This document shows, piece by piece, positions 23,690 through 36,551 of a stretch of 64,000 nucleotides of DNA. The notes under the pieces are model-generated. The model saw only the letters and a list, made by a program, of their open reading frames with translations. It made no database searches and had not been told where the DNA came from. Source of the stretch: Anthonomus grandis grandis (taxonomy: Eukaryota > Arthropoda > Insecta > Coleoptera > Curculionidae); NCBI RefSeq assembly GCF_022605725.1, contig NC_065547.1, positions 22,361,167-22,425,166 of the forward strand, in the 5' to 3' direction. Positions within the stretch are counted from its first letter, which is position 1. The number at the start of each line of letters is the position of its first letter. Both the position numbers and the translations under genes were made by a program.

Positions 23690-24240
23690 TTAAAACCTAG
23701 GCAACCTCTTGTTCAAAGAAATGAAGCTGGCGAAGTTAATGCTTTAGCGTGTGTGGAAGCAGGGACCCATATTTACTGTAGAAAAATAGAGGAAGAGATA
23801 GGAGTTTAAAAAACAAAAGTGTAAAAAATTTTGAAATAGCATACATTTAAACTGTCTAAGGTAAATATTGTTCAAGAGATGTATCTTGACTATCCATTTA
23901 AACCAGTGGAATTTTCAAATTAGTTTTTAACCAAAACTAATGAAGGTCCGGATTTTGCAAAAAATGTAATATGGTTTGAAGAATCCCATAAAACCAGCAG
24001 CAGCATCCTTAATAGGTAAAATACAAGTAAAATACAAGACATGTCGATTTGGGTTTAGTGCTTCATGTATCGGGCACTAAAATTGTACCTACAATTTTTG
24101 AGGCTAGCTTATCTGCCCAACCATACTTAAATATATAACAAAATAATATGCCGAGTTTCTGGAGGACATATTTTTGCCACAGCGGCATCAGATATATTTC
24201 CAGCAAGAAGGAGCGCCCGCTCTTAACTCATTCAATTTAA
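23690..24240 (+). mobile_element. Tc1/mariner-family transposase relic
   Basis: Plus strand, changing frames: PLVQRNEAGEVNALACVEAG, THIYCRKIEEEIGV (HTH), FLTKTNEGPDFAKNVIWFEE (the first catalytic Asp position, now E/decayed), and near 24160 SFWRTYF/LPQRHQIYFQQEGAP with the second Asp replaced by Glu. The motif order is that of the same broad family as the relic at 1-1865. Confidence 0.75.
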
Positions 24241-24489
24241 TTTCTTAATTTTCACTGACCTTTATGTAAAAATATCTATTATAATCGGTTTTAATTTTTA
24301 TTCTATCTTATTTGCAATCTCATTGCAAAAGAGGACACATTGTATAATATAGGTATTTTTTTTCAATTATATTTGAAAACCGGCTAATTCCTTGCAAAAA
24401 AATAATTTTAAATGTAGTTTTGAATTTTGCGACATCATTTTGTCCACAAGATTCACATAAATGACACACTTAAGTACAACAACCTTCTA

Positions 24490-24780
24490 TCGAAATGCAA
24501 TCGTTCCTAAATCTTAAACAAGAACGACTGGAAGAAATGGTTTTTAGTGCCTTAGAATTTTGTAAAACTATGATGGAAATAAGTTTTTTTGGGAGATTAT
24601 TCTATTTTTAGATGAATCTTCATTTCCTGTTGTTCGATATTGATCTCTCAAAATTTATTGGAAAATCACCACGGAAGTTTTCAATTTCGTATTCAGTATC
24701 CTCAAAAATGGAATGTTTGGGGTAGTATTTTAGACCACCATATTATCGAGCAATTTTTATTGACTGTTTTCAATATGTAA
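24490..24780 (+). mobile_element. Second Tc1/mariner-family transposase relic
   Basis: Reads RLEEMVFSALEFCKTMMEIS, a decayed DESSFP motif near 24612 (first Asp), YPQKWNVWGSILDHHIIEQF near 24705 (the 'KxNVWAGIxGxxIIGPF' strand). It is a different lineage from the relic just before it, judging by the spacing and text. Confidence 0.65.
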
Positions 24781-25189
24781 TACACAGCATAATAAAAATT
24801 TTGAGATTACGATTTTATGTGGATTGTATATTGATGTATGTAAAGCTTAAAAAATATTTAAAAAGTAATACAGTTACCTCCACCATATTCTTAATAACGT
24901 TGCTCTGAAAAACACTGACATAACAGGCGAGTATCTAATGCGTTGCTATACTTTACCTTCAAGCACCTCTCTCTGTATGCGTAGTGATCGATTTCCCAAC
25001 CTGTATGTTAAATAAACTGTTCCCAAGATTATTAAATGAATGCATTCGTGGGTGTTGCTTTCCCACAGTTTTAAAGATAGCTGGTTCAAATAACTTTATA
25101 ACTCAGTAACATAATCTACTACTTTAGCTTGTAATGAGATAACTTCCCAGGGCTTTGCGGAGACTTGCTTTGAACTTATCCTTCTTTTC

Positions 25190-25760
25190 ATGACCTCATC
25201 AATGCATTCGACTTATTTTCTCATTCCAACATGCTACATAAATCACTACTATTTTTATTTATCGAGCATTGAGTTCGTAAGTTCTTATGTGACTGGGGAC
25301 AGAAAACGTATGCGTAGGAGTATATATTTTTCGCTAGGGTTTGTTCAGAGAAGAAACTTAATACAATATGTTCAGTGGGGATCAGTTTTGGGATCAATAT
25401 TGCTTCTATAGTTAAATTATCTTCCATACTTTTAACACCGTTAATCAGTTTTTTATCTTATTTGCTGGTGACCAAACACTTTTAGTATTTACCATAAGAA
25501 AATTTTAAGACGCTGTAATAATACCGCAAAAAAAAAAATTTGTAGGTTGGTCTTTAATTAATAAGGACATTTGATTTAAAGATATGACCAAAACATAAAC
25601 TCATAACAACTAAGTTTCTGGCACTTCATTAAGATGTTTTCTTTCTAGCTAGAAGGCTGTACATAGATGAATGTATAGATTTAGCCAGTCGGAGTCACAA
25701 TTGGATAAAATTGTAACAAGTAATATTAAATATGTATTGTTTTTATGTCACTAAACCGGA
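25190..25760 (+). mobile_element. LINE reverse-transcriptase relic
   Basis: VQWGSVLGSILLL at 25371-25411 is the RT block 'GVPQGSVLGPxLFLLYVNDLP', followed in another frame by LNYLPYF and a decayed active-site region (LFAGDQTLL-like) near 25460. Short and heavily mutated. Confidence 0.55.
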
Positions 25761-26169
25761 TAATATACAATATTAAACAGGGGTTTCCTATATGTCTAAG
25801 TGCCACTTAAGATAATGTACTTATGATTTTTGACATACTTCAAGTGGTACACTATCACTGCTTGGGAATTTTTAAAAAATATGATTTTATCATATCCTGG
25901 AGATTAACTTTATATCAGTAGACATATATGCATTCTGTGTTGTACGTATTATTATGCAGTCTAAAATTAAACTTTCTTACACTATTGGATTAAAGTAGAG
26001 AAATAGAAAAAACTACTTTTTTGTTAACACTGGACTTATACAAACTAGATAATTTTAATTTATTAAAAAAATTACCTTCAAATACCAAATATTTGATTTA
26101 AATAAACTAAAAATAATAGGGACAAAAATAGAAAAATTAAATCAACATATCAAAAAAATAATTTAATAC

Positions 26170-26800
26170 TTCTGTTCTCTTGAAATGTTTGTCATCACCA
26201 TTTGCACCATATCCACTGCTTTCCTGAAAAGCGACGTTGTACTAACATTAAATCAGTGCGAGATTTTTGAGTCATGAAGTATGCCTATGATCTGAGACTC
26301 TGCCTTCGATTTTGCCTTCTGTTAAAAGCTTTAAAAGTACATGTTTTCGTTTCTCAAAATGTGGCGAAATTCTCAAGTTTACGCTTTTTAATATTGAATA
26401 AAATTTCAAGGTCTTTTTCAATTGTAAGTAGAACGTCTGTATTACGTATTAGAATCCATGCAAGATATCCTAAGCATTCTTCGATAGCACCAGATTTCGA
26501 AAGCTTCCAACTTTTTACACATAGTATCAGTTAGTGTCAATGCCTCTATACCGTAATACAAAATGTAGTATTTTCACATAGCAACGAAGAATTGAAATTT
26601 TGAGAGAATTATGAAGATTGCGACTGCCTAACAATGTGTTTTCATATTCATGAAAAACGGACGGGCTTGTTCGACTCTTGCACGAACTTCTTACATATTG
26701 CCCCAATTCTCATTGAGCTGGCAGCCCAGATATTTAAATGAATTGATACGTTGGACTTGTTGGCTATTTACTGTATTCCTTCAAAGTCAAAATCTGTATA
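26170..26800 (-). mobile_element. LINE reverse-transcriptase C-terminal relic
   Basis: Minus strand: FKYLGCQLNENWGNMYEVRA, RVEQARPFFMNMK near 26740-26650, YGIEALTLTDTMCKKLESFE near 26540, IWCYRRMLRIS near 26470 and SLFRKAVDMVQM near 26220. This is the palm-to-C-terminus order of the same type of LINE as the relic at 3600-4375, with a different copy history. Several stops. Confidence 0.75.
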
Positions 26801-26989
26801 AACTATTATATGCCATTTATGAACTATATCAAAAAGTAAATGAACTAGAGAATAGCTAAATTCAGTGTGCAAAATTATTATGTTAAACACTATACTTATT
26901 ATTTTATAACTAAAGTATTAAATCTAATCTCCCCAGTCAGTCCCCAATACAAACAAAATTCACCTATAACACCAATGTGAGTGATTACC

Positions 26990-28250
26990 ATCACATCCAT
27001 GTTGTATTACAATAATTATTGCATCAGCAAGACACTACCATCAGCTTTCTTAATGCAATTAAGGGTAGACTAAAAATGTCAATGGCAATTGACATTTGAC
27101 TATTCAGGTCATTAAACCAAGGCTCGTTCTTGGCAAGATTTGTGGTCAATGTAGGCATATAAAACATATGATTTGGGCCAGTGTTGATATGTGGGTCCAA
27201 AACATTTATCCTTACTAAAAGCTCTGGGGAGTCAATCATGTTAAAAATTTTGTAAAGTAAGACTAAGCTAGCATAAAGAGTTTCATTAAACAGTCATAGA
27301 CAGCTAAAACGGTGTAAGAGTAAATCCGCTAATTGGGTAGACACCATCAAACTTAAGTAATAGGTATTTTAAGAATTTGCGTTGCACAGATTCAACTCTA
27401 ACTAAGTACTTATTTATAGAAGGAAGAAATAGAAATTTTCTACTAGATATGTTTATAAAGTCAGAAGTTGAGCTTATGTTAAATCCTAGTGATCTCAAGG
27501 CAGAACCCACCACCTCGTCAGAAGGGGTCTCAGATTGCTACCTTGAGGAGCATTACTAGAGGCAACATATTCTTCAGACCTACTTAAATACACTGTACGA
27601 AATAAAATGGCTTCTAGTGGTCAGATAGGAGGAAAACAAATTGACAAGACTATTGTGAAAGCCCAGTTTGTCTAGTTTTTGAGCAAGAATGGCATGGTCC
27701 ATCATGTCAAATCTTTATATATAATATACAATTGTTGTTTACAGCTGAAGGCCTGATAGACAAGAAAGTCCATTAAATTGGTAGTAGTCGATGTAGAGTG
27801 AAAGAAGCCATGCTGATATTAGCATTATTAGAGGCCCGGGAGCACAGTCTCTGAGGAGAAAAGAGGGTACATACACTGTAGACAGAGTGTAGATATATTT
27901 ATGTTCTGAGGAGAAACTTCATCTTGATAATCTGGGTGCTCAATAGAGTCACCAAAAATACTCCTAAAGAATTGAGCAAAGGCATTCACAATTCCTCTGA
28001 TTTATCTAAGTGAGTATTATAGGTCAAGTTTCCTGGGATTCGAGATGCATTGCATTCTTGCTGAATACATTTTCAGAATTTTCCCGGGGTAGACCTGATG
28101 CAATTCTCAGTTTGATGAATAAACCCTGTATAAGCAGCATTTATATTGATTTTTATGGAACATCTCGGCCTTTTACAGTTAACAAAATCCAGTGCTGAAT
28201 TGGTTTTCCATTTTTTGTGCTAACTGGCTTTTATTTTTGCATGATTTATA
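26990..28250 (-). mobile_element. LINE ORF2 relic (jockey/CR1-like)
   Basis: Minus strand from 28250 down: NCIRSTPGKF..QQECNASRIPG (linker before RT), FDMMDHAILAQKLDKLGFHN near 27690 (the 'FDTVDH' RT block), LFSSYLTTR near 27640, RVESVQRKFLKYLLLKFDGV near 27395, and the C-terminal IDSPELLVRINVLDP near 27235. Order and content match a jockey/CR1-type ORF2. The RT active site is not preserved. Confidence 0.7.
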
Positions 28251-29285
28251 TAATGGTGCTGACCACATCAATAACGTTATTTGTTCCGTCAAATACCAGT
28301 TGAGCTCTGAAATTAGTTGATGTAGTGGGAAAAAATGGAATGTTCGTTTACTTTAAATTTGCGTTCTTAAGGATATCAACAATTAACATTATATAATTAA
28401 TATATCGGTTAAACTGATAACGTCGCGAGAAAGAGGTGTATCGGTGCGTACCTATAACTGGTTGCTATGAAGAAAGCATTCAGTGGCAGGGAGAACCGTT
28501 TCATTCCGGATTTTTAAGTTTAGTGTTCCATGATCATGAATATATAAATTGCACACGCCGCTAGGTATTTTATCAATAAAATCAGCGATGTTTTATTTAC
28601 AACTGCCTTCTCCTTATCGATGCTCCGTAGCGGCAGATTGGATAAAAGTAAATAATTCTCAAAATTAAATTTTGTTTTAACTTGGCGTCCTCTACTTCAC
28701 TAAATAGTAAATACATTCAAAATTTTAGCACTACTTATTTAGTTCATTTATAGTAATGATAATAATAATAATAATAGTAAAACTAGCATTATTTTATAAT
28801 TTTTGCAAAAAATACAACACGAACATGTTCAAATACAACCACCAACAAAACTATATATCCCAACAATATAATATATCCTAACATTATTAGCTATCTGGCT
28901 TAACATTTAAATTTATATCTAAATATTCATTTAAATTATAAGGCTCTAGTGGAATTAATAGCTATTTAACTTCCGTTTTCAATGATTTAATAGTTTCTAG
29001 TCTTTTAATATTCAAAGGTAATTTATTGAATAACTTTATGCACAAGTAATAACGTTAGTTTCCTTTCTGTGCACAAGATAAGTTTAGATAAGGTTAAGAA
29101 AAGTGTTTAGTTCAAGCATTGCTGCTAATGTGGGACTATAGAAAATATTTTTTTCTAAAGAACAACATTAAACATTCAAAAATATATAATGCATAGACTG
29201 TCATTATTTTATTTATCTCGAATTATACCCTTTTGCAATACAAACACATTTTTAAATTACTTGGTAGACTGACCTAATAATCTAT
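28251..29285. other. No gene recognised; short trinucleotide run
   Basis: AT-rich sequence. A (TAA)n-type microsatellite lies at about 28757-28779. A small CG-richer spot near 28420-28640 has no ORF or splice pattern I can defend. Confidence 0.4.
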
Positions 29286-29289
29286 TTTT

Positions 29290-29900
29290 TATTATACACA
29301 GCTTTAATAATAACTTCGATCGTTTGCCTTTTTTGAAGACAGCCATTTAAGTGCATTTTCCCTGACATTGTATCTATTCAATTTTTTAATTAGCAACTGT
29401 CTGTCCAGATTGTCATGGGCTCTAGATAGAATAGCTCTCATAAAAATGCCAAGTGCTATTTCGGCCCTTTCAACGTATTGAAGTACTGTTTTAATTAATA
29501 CCAGCCGTAAGTTTAGATTTACCTTGTATGTACATAACCATATTGATTTTCATTTAATGTGCTACTTTGGTTCACTACGTCAGCCGTCTACACATAGCAA
29601 GCTCAAATATTTTAGATAGTGGGCTTATGGGGTCAGCTTTTTATATAAGGATTTATTTAATAAGCGCGGTTTTCAATACGTCAGGAAAAAATACCTGATC
29701 TGTAGTGTCGAAAAGGTCTAGGTTTTATAGCAAATTTTATTATACTTGTCGGAATTTTATCTAGACTATTTTATCTGCTTATTATTAATACTATTTGCTA
29801 AGTCACAAACTTCTTTTGTGGTTATAGGAGTAAAATCAATTGTATTGCATAGTACATTCTAGGCAACTCCCTAGTTGGAATTTTAAGATTTGAATAAATG
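29290..29900 (-). mobile_element. LINE reverse-transcriptase relic
   Basis: Minus strand reads FFPDVLKTALIK, a decayed 'YKKGD', then KADPISPLSKIFELAMCRRL near 29640-29580 (RT block 1, 'YRPISLLSxxSKIxE') and traces of the following block. Highly mutated. Confidence 0.55.
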
Positions 29901-31685
29901 TGGCACTACTCTTCTTAAATTAAGACAGCTTAAATTTGTTAAATCTATTTTTGTTTTTGTAGCGCCCTCTATTTCAATTTTATTTCTTATTTTTTATTTA
30001 CTTCCAATTTCGGGTCTGTAAAAAACGTAACCTAGTTTTTTGGACTTCTTGCTTAACTGTTGCTTCAAACAAAATTTTTTGTTGCTCTATGATCAAATAT
30101 AAAGTTTTCAAATATAATGGTGAACTAGTGAAAATTTTGTCTAGACAACTGGCTGAATTTGCTGAAATTCTGACATTTTCAAATATTGTCAGTTAAAAAA
30201 CAAATGATTAATGAAGTGTAAATGGTTTATTAACATATTATAGACTTTATTTACAGAAATTCCTATTGAATGTAAATTTTGATGAATTATGCTAACAATG
30301 CCATTTTTTTCCTGGATGTTTTTTATTGCACTTGTAACGGAGTTCTTCTCTTTAGCATTTGCTAACATTACCAAATCCTGAACACTAGAAACATAATAAT
30401 AATAACAAATTGATCTGCTCCTAGGCTTACATTTTTACTAAGTCAGAGATTTTTCAACTTTTTTCTTTGTTTATTGACCTTGTATTAAGTATATTTAGCC
30501 ACAACACCATAGTAATAGCTGTTCTGTATAAATTAGATCGGACATTCACAAATGACTATGCCAATCCTGAAGCTTGAACCAGAGAACAGAAAATTTAGAG
30601 GTCAAATATTACCGTTTCATTTGTCAAAAACCAATTAGCAATTTCAACTAGTGATTGTAAATCAAATTTTCCTTTCCTGGTTTTCGGCAAGACCTTTTTG
30701 CTGTGATTTTTTACTTGTTTATGTTACAATTTAAATATGTTTCGATATCATGGTGTAGTCTTATCGACCCACTAAGAAATTAGAAGTTTATATAATAGAA
30801 AAGTTTTCTACTTTCGTTTGATAGTGTACTAATACTATATCTAATACATCCTCTTTGTTGCTTTCTTTTCTTTTCTTCACCATCTTTCTACTTTCTAATC
30901 TTTCACCAAAATTACAAGTTTTTCTTTCGTCCATTTTACTTTTTTTTTGATAATTATATTTAAGCCATTTAAGCTACACAATAGAAAACTACAATTATGG
31001 TAACATTTTCTATGTACATGAACATAATAAGAAATACTTAAAGTTCGTAACAACATTTTAAGAAAATATATGTTTGTTAATGCAAAAGACTGTAGGAAAA
31101 AATACATAAAAATTTAGATTACGAGTTTTTAAAGAATAACTAAAATTTTTGTTAGTAACAGGTTAATATATAATATACAGGTTAATTATCTTTTAGTAGA
31201 GATAATGATCGTTTAAATATAAATTATAGGTTGTTTTTAAGTCTCGAAAAGTCTGGCCATTAATTACAAATAATTGTCAAGTTGATTGTATTAAAACTTA
31301 ATGCTTACACGACACAAATATTGGAAAACCATTTACGCAAATATATTACTAGTAAACTGCAAGGTCATTGAAAACAACTTTCATATTTTATAAATGTGAC
31401 ATTAGTGGAATGTCTTTTTTGTAATTTGTAATTCGGTAAAGCGCTTCTTAATTTCTGTGGTCAGGCTAGTATGATTTTTATAATTCAAGCGTAATTTTAT
31501 AATAACATACTCAGGGTGAGCCGTAATAATTTATTAGCTTATTTTATCAGTCGGTTCTTTGATTGGAAATAATATCGCAAAAAATATAAATATCGCAACT
31601 TTGCAGAAACTTACGTTTGGATAGTCCGAGCAACCATAAAAATGAATACAACCTTTAAAAGACGTAAACTAGTACATCAGAAATA
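29901..31685. other. AT-rich intron-like stretch, nothing recognised
   Basis: No domain motif, inverted repeat or RNA gene was seen. Short frames are low-complexity and lysine/asparagine- or phenylalanine-rich. Confidence 0.4.
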
Positions 31686-31689
31686 CCGA

Positions 31690-32990
31690 ATAGTTGAATA
31701 GCAACAAAGTTACTTTTCAATCTATTTTAAACTCTAAAGTAGATGAATCGTCAACAACCACACCGGGATTAGACGAACTCTGCAATAATATCTCAAATAA
31801 TATTCGAAATGTAACAAGAAGTATACGCTTTAAACAAATGGGAAATTTAAGCAAAATCAGTTCACACGAAAAAAAATCTAGTAAAATCAAGAAAAGAAAT
31901 GTGAAACCAAGGATATAAAAATCTTAACAAAGAAATAAACAAGACATCCGAAAAGATTTTAGAGACCATAACAATGAGCTAATTGAGAAGAAAAGTATGA
32001 AGGTTCTAAGATCCCAACTCTCAAAAAGAAATTCAAAAATTAGTAAAGTAAAAAACGTAGCGGATATTATAGTTAGCGATCGTAGGGAGCGGATGACTGC
32101 TGTTAAAATTAACAAAAAACCGTACAATTCTAAGTTCTAGAGCTGTCAATTTCAAAGAAAATTATTACAAAATGTAGGATCTGAGGTAAAAGCAATAAAT
32201 ATCGGATAATTGAAGACAGAACTCACGAGCGAAATTATTAGAATAAATGCTGAGACAGTGATGGAGCTTATAAGGTTAGTGCTTAATGAATGTGAATCAG
32301 AAAGAAAAATCCTAAGTAAGGAGCACATTGCAGAAGGCATGCTGTTTTACAAGAAAGGAGATAACAACATAGATAATTATAGTCTATCAGCAACTGTGAT
32401 AATACAGTTATGACTTAGCACTATTGACCACCTACAGACACTTCATACTCGTATTGAAAAAGCCGCAGAGCATAATATAGCACTCCATTTAGACTTTGCC
32501 GACTACCAGAAGGCTTTTGACTCTGTCGAAACTTGTCTATTCTGAAATGCTTAGACAACGCAACGTATCAACTTTAGATACTCGCCTTATCAAACATATC
32601 TATAATAACGCTTCCATTCATGTAACAATGGATGATGATTTAAAAACATACCAAAGAGGAGTAACACAGGGAGACTGCATGTCACCAACCTGTTTACCCT
32701 CCTCATCGAGGATGTCTCCGTTGTCTGGCAAGAACACGGTATTAATATTGATGGAGTGCGTCTATACCATTTACGATTTCCCGACGATAACAACATAAGG
32801 CCTTGTGGTCGTCACTTTAAGGGATAAGACAACAAGGAAATTCGTAGAGGAATTAAAGTGACGGGTGTACTAAGGCTTATGGCATAACTGAAATGGAGAT
32901 GGGCTGGTCATATAGAAAGGCAAGATGGACACATCTTCTGATGGGTACGATCCTCCTAAATTTCCTAATATCAAATTTCAATTATTTTAG
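31690..32990 (+). mobile_element. LINE relic, copy A of a family present twice
   Basis: The 5' part (31694-31918) encodes a basic linker (NITRSIRFKQMGNLSKISS type). The RT part reads HLDFADYQKAFDSVET near 32490, LIKHIYNNASIHVTMDDDLK near 32590, a GVTQGDCMSPT block near 32665, and in another frame GINIDGVRLYHLRFPDDNNI near 32740 (active-site FADD decayed to FPDD). The tail has WRWAGHIERQDGH near 32905. The same family recurs on the same strand at 55980-57660. Dead by frameshifts. Confidence 0.7.
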
Positions 32991-33049
32991 ACACTGGGCA
33001 TCTGTTTAACGATTTTTTGGGTGATTTTTTGGGTCAACATGAATGTTTT

Positions 33050-33275
33050 TCTTTGACGATGGAAAATAATCGAATATCGAGTTCGAAATTTAAATGTGGC
33101 CGTACCATCATAGCCAACGGTGAACGTTCAGAACTCCAAAAACTGCAATCACTGATGATAACATTGTTAAAAATAAGCAAATGATGTTTAATGACCGCTG
33201 AATTAAAGTGAGAGAGATAGAAGAGGATATGTCATGAGGACGTGTTTATCATATATTAAATGAATGACGGGCTTA
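33050..33275 (+). mobile_element. Mariner (SETMAR-like) transposase N-terminal fragment
   Basis: Plus strand reads TDDNIVKINKMMFNDRRIKV, REIEEDMSWGRVYHILNE near 33150-33260, in the pattern of mariner transposases ('DENIxKVxxLVxxDRRLTVREIAxxLGISxGSVHxIL'). Only the second HTH remains. No catalytic region follows. Confidence 0.7.
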
Positions 33276-34289
33276 TACAACTTTTCTTATTGCCTAGTCA
33301 TAATTTTTAACTCACAATTTATAACTTATAACAGAGTGCTGCTAAATAATCTTTGGATTTTCATTTAAAAAAATTTGTCATTAAAAGTTTAAATGTCATT
33401 AAATTGTTTCTTTTTAAACAGAAATAATTCTGAAGATGACCAAAATAAAAACCGAATTTATTGATTTTTATTTGTGGCGTAAAATATACCTATAAATTTA
33501 GATTTTTTGTTCTTTTAACGGGGCCATATAAATAATATGTTCCAAAGAAATTTCTTTAATAAAACTTAAAAACTCAAAATGGCAATACAGATTTAAAGAA
33601 ATAGCCCTCAAAAAAACACCACTATGAAGTGTACCCATACTAACGTTATGAATTGTAAATTTAAACTTATGCTTAACTATTATATTAGAGTTATACATTA
33701 TTTAATGTTGTCTAAGCCTGGCCTAACATTTAGTTGTAAGAAAGCCGTTTAAATTTAATTAATTTTTATTAAGTAGGAAAAAACCATTATAGAACCATAC
33801 TGTGCATCAAAATGAAATAAGCTGAACACAGGAATTGTGAAAAAATAAACGAATTAAAAAAAATCTGATTCATCAAGAAGTCGTTATGTCCCACTTTAGA
33901 AATTGCCATGACGAAAATCCTTATATGTTTAACTGCTTGACCATCTTCCTGATTCACCATTTACCTCCAAGCGACTTCATTAGAAGAACTGTGTAGATTT
34001 ACAGGAGATTATGTAAAAAAATAAAAATAAATTTTAAGAAAAAGTCTTGTATCGTTTTTGGGTCGGAAACTTATCAGGACTTCCTTGTGCGCGTGTGGTA
34101 TTGTATGCATATAAACTTTGCTCACATGATATTGAATTTTTAGGTGTTAGCGCATATTTAACATAATTATATCAGAGGCACGGTTAATGGTAACATAGAT
34201 TCGAGTTCGCTTTCGATAAATAATTATAATTTTGTAAGAAAGGAAAAAAAAAACGAAAATTTCCGATTTTACTTCAAGGATGACTTGAA

Positions 34290-35880
34290 ATACAGTTTTC
34301 ATCTCTCATCCTGTTAATAGAATTTCGAAGCACATCTGGATCATGTTTAGACTGAGAGAAAAAATTATAGCATCACTATATAGACCATCAAATTCATTTC
34401 TTAATTTTTGTCTTACTTTGCTTGAATTCTCTTTTTGTACAAACTTTCTCTGGTTCTATAGCTGCTAGCGATCATCCCGACAAAGATATGGAAGCTATAT
34501 CTATTTCAGTTAATTTCTCCTATCGAGATTATTGAAGTTTGACTAAAACTATTCAATTAGCAATTTGTAGAGTGGGATGATATTTACTTTCTACTACGCA
34601 ATTCTATACTAGATTGATGAAACAGTGTAATCAACTTACTATTAATAATTTTGTTGCTCCGTGGGATAAAACCAAAATTTATGATGAAGTTTCGGAATAA
34701 AGATTTTTCCAAGTATCAAAAAACTAAAATCTAATAGTGACATATTTTATTTGAAGAGGCGAAAAAAGTAAGTAAATATATATTCGTATAGAAAAAACAA
34801 GCTTTTGGAATATTATAAATTCTTCTGAGAGATATCAGATTGGTTCTCCTAATAATTTCATTAAATGTTTTTGTAATTTTCTGATTCATATATTGATAGT
34901 TCACACAGATAACAACTATAAGAATAATTTACTTTGGAGGAAAGTTTGAGTTGATACGGTGGAGCCAAATTTTTGAGGTAATACTACTGATAGTGGGATT
35001 AATGCAAAAATGTTGGAACTATTATTTCCTCATTTCATAAATCATATCAATTTTCTAATTAATGAGTGTTTAATTAGAGATAAATTTCCTCCTTCCGGAA
35101 GATTTGCTTATGAATATTTTACTTGTGCCAAAAAAAGATCTTTTTCATCAAAAACTTTTATATTTTAGGACAATAAGTATTTTTAACACACTTTGGAAAA
35201 TCCTTAAAAGGATAGTATGTGATTAACTTTCAACTTTTTGTAATAAAAGCGATTTACTTTTGCCCACACAGTCCCAATTATATTGATGATGTATGATGTT
35301 ATACATAATACTGATGATCTTTTGTCAGCTTGGAATAGAGGGAAGTCAGTTTATCTTATAATCTTGTCTCATACTCTTAATACTCGCTCTTGACACAATA
35401 AATCATGATCATCTAAATAGAATTCTTCAGTTTGGATCAAATAGCGTGGCCGGTTTTTAAATTTTGAAGTTGCATACAATTTATTAGTCGTTCTTTACAG
35501 AAAATATTTTAGGAGCAATCCGTTCTAAGGTCCGACATAGTCTTATTCTAATTAAAACTAGAACCCAGCTGATGGTTTTTGGAAAAACTTATATACAAAA
35601 TACGGATCATCCAAGCTATATATTGAATATAACGGCAATATATTGAATATAACCAATATTGTTTTACTCAGCTCTAGTGAGGAATGTATGAACACTTTCA
35701 TCTTGAATGTTATATTCTGGCCTGTTCTGGTTAAACATTTTTCATTTACAGCTTGCTTAGAATGTGTGAAAATATGATCATAGTATTAACACCTGTTGGA
35801 AAAAATCAAAGTAGTACTAATAGTACTAGTTTAGTAGTGCTTCAACTTACATTTCTAGCATTGAATAAAATAAATTCTAT
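34290..35880 (+). mobile_element. Probable LINE relic
   Basis: Scattered plus-strand motifs: LLSAWNRGKSVYLIILSHTL near 35320 followed by NT..DTIN/HD (RT block with 'FDTINHD' decayed), and LILIKTRTQLMVFGKTY near 35545 (the 'LNxxKTxxMxF' block after the active site). The upstream half (34290-35200) is compatible with ORF2 linker sequence but unconvincing alone. Confidence 0.4.
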
Positions 35881-36318
35881 TTTTAATTGACCTTTTTTAA
35901 TAAACCTTAATTGCTTATATTAATTTGATTTTTTTGGAAAACCGTTGAGTAGCATGATCTTTAAAATGACGTGTTTCTTTTTTCAGAAAATTTTCAAGGG
36001 TGGTTCGATTGGAAATATGGCAAATTATACTTAGAAGCATTTATGAGAGGGTGACACCTTGTTCCGAACATATTTCTATATATTAATTTTATTTAAGGTT
36101 AATGAGAGAGATTTCCTATTAAATAACTTTTATTTATTTTTAAATATTTTTACCAAACATACCTGTTATGTGTACGCCTATATTACTGTGTAGATATATT
36201 TAGCGTTAGTCATAAGTTTAATATCATATAAGTCATATATATTTTTAACTTAATTAATTAAAGCTTGATTGGCTGTATTATCAGCTCAAGATTATGATTA
36301 ATATGTAGTTATTTACAG

Positions 36319-36346
36319 ATTACTCTAACCATAACTAAAACTTAAA
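36319..36346 (+). other. ATPCL leader portion of the first coding exon
   Basis: The acceptor ATTTACAG ends at 36318. The 28 bases before the ATG contain CAAA/TAAAA-type context (CTTAAAATG), a good insect start context. It implies at least one upstream non-coding exon. Confidence 0.6.
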
Positions 36347-36551
36347 ATGTCGGCCAAGGCCATAAGAGAAGCTACTGGAAAGGACTTAATCAACAAACAC
36401 CTTGGAGGCAACACGGCAGCAGCTCAATGTAGGTTTGCCAGTGTAGATGCGGATACCAAGTTTTCCGAGTTAGTTGCCAATAATCCATGGTTGAAGACCG
36501 AGAAATTGGTTGTCAAACCCGATCAACTAATTAAGAGAAGAGGAAAGTTAG
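36347..36551 (+). CDS. ATPCL: ATPCL coding exon 1 (residues 1-68)
   Basis: Begins MSAKAIREATGKDLINKHLG, as in animal ACLY, and ends inside a Gly codon at TTAG|GTAAG (phase 1). Contains KPDQLIKRRGK, part of the ATP-grasp nucleotide-binding region. Confidence 0.95.

Noticed and set aside
28757..28779. Short (TAA)n repeat as a regulatory site or CRISPR-like array
   Set aside because: Simple trinucleotide microsatellite. A similar short run at 40864 shows it is ordinary for this AT-rich genome. No spaced repeats.
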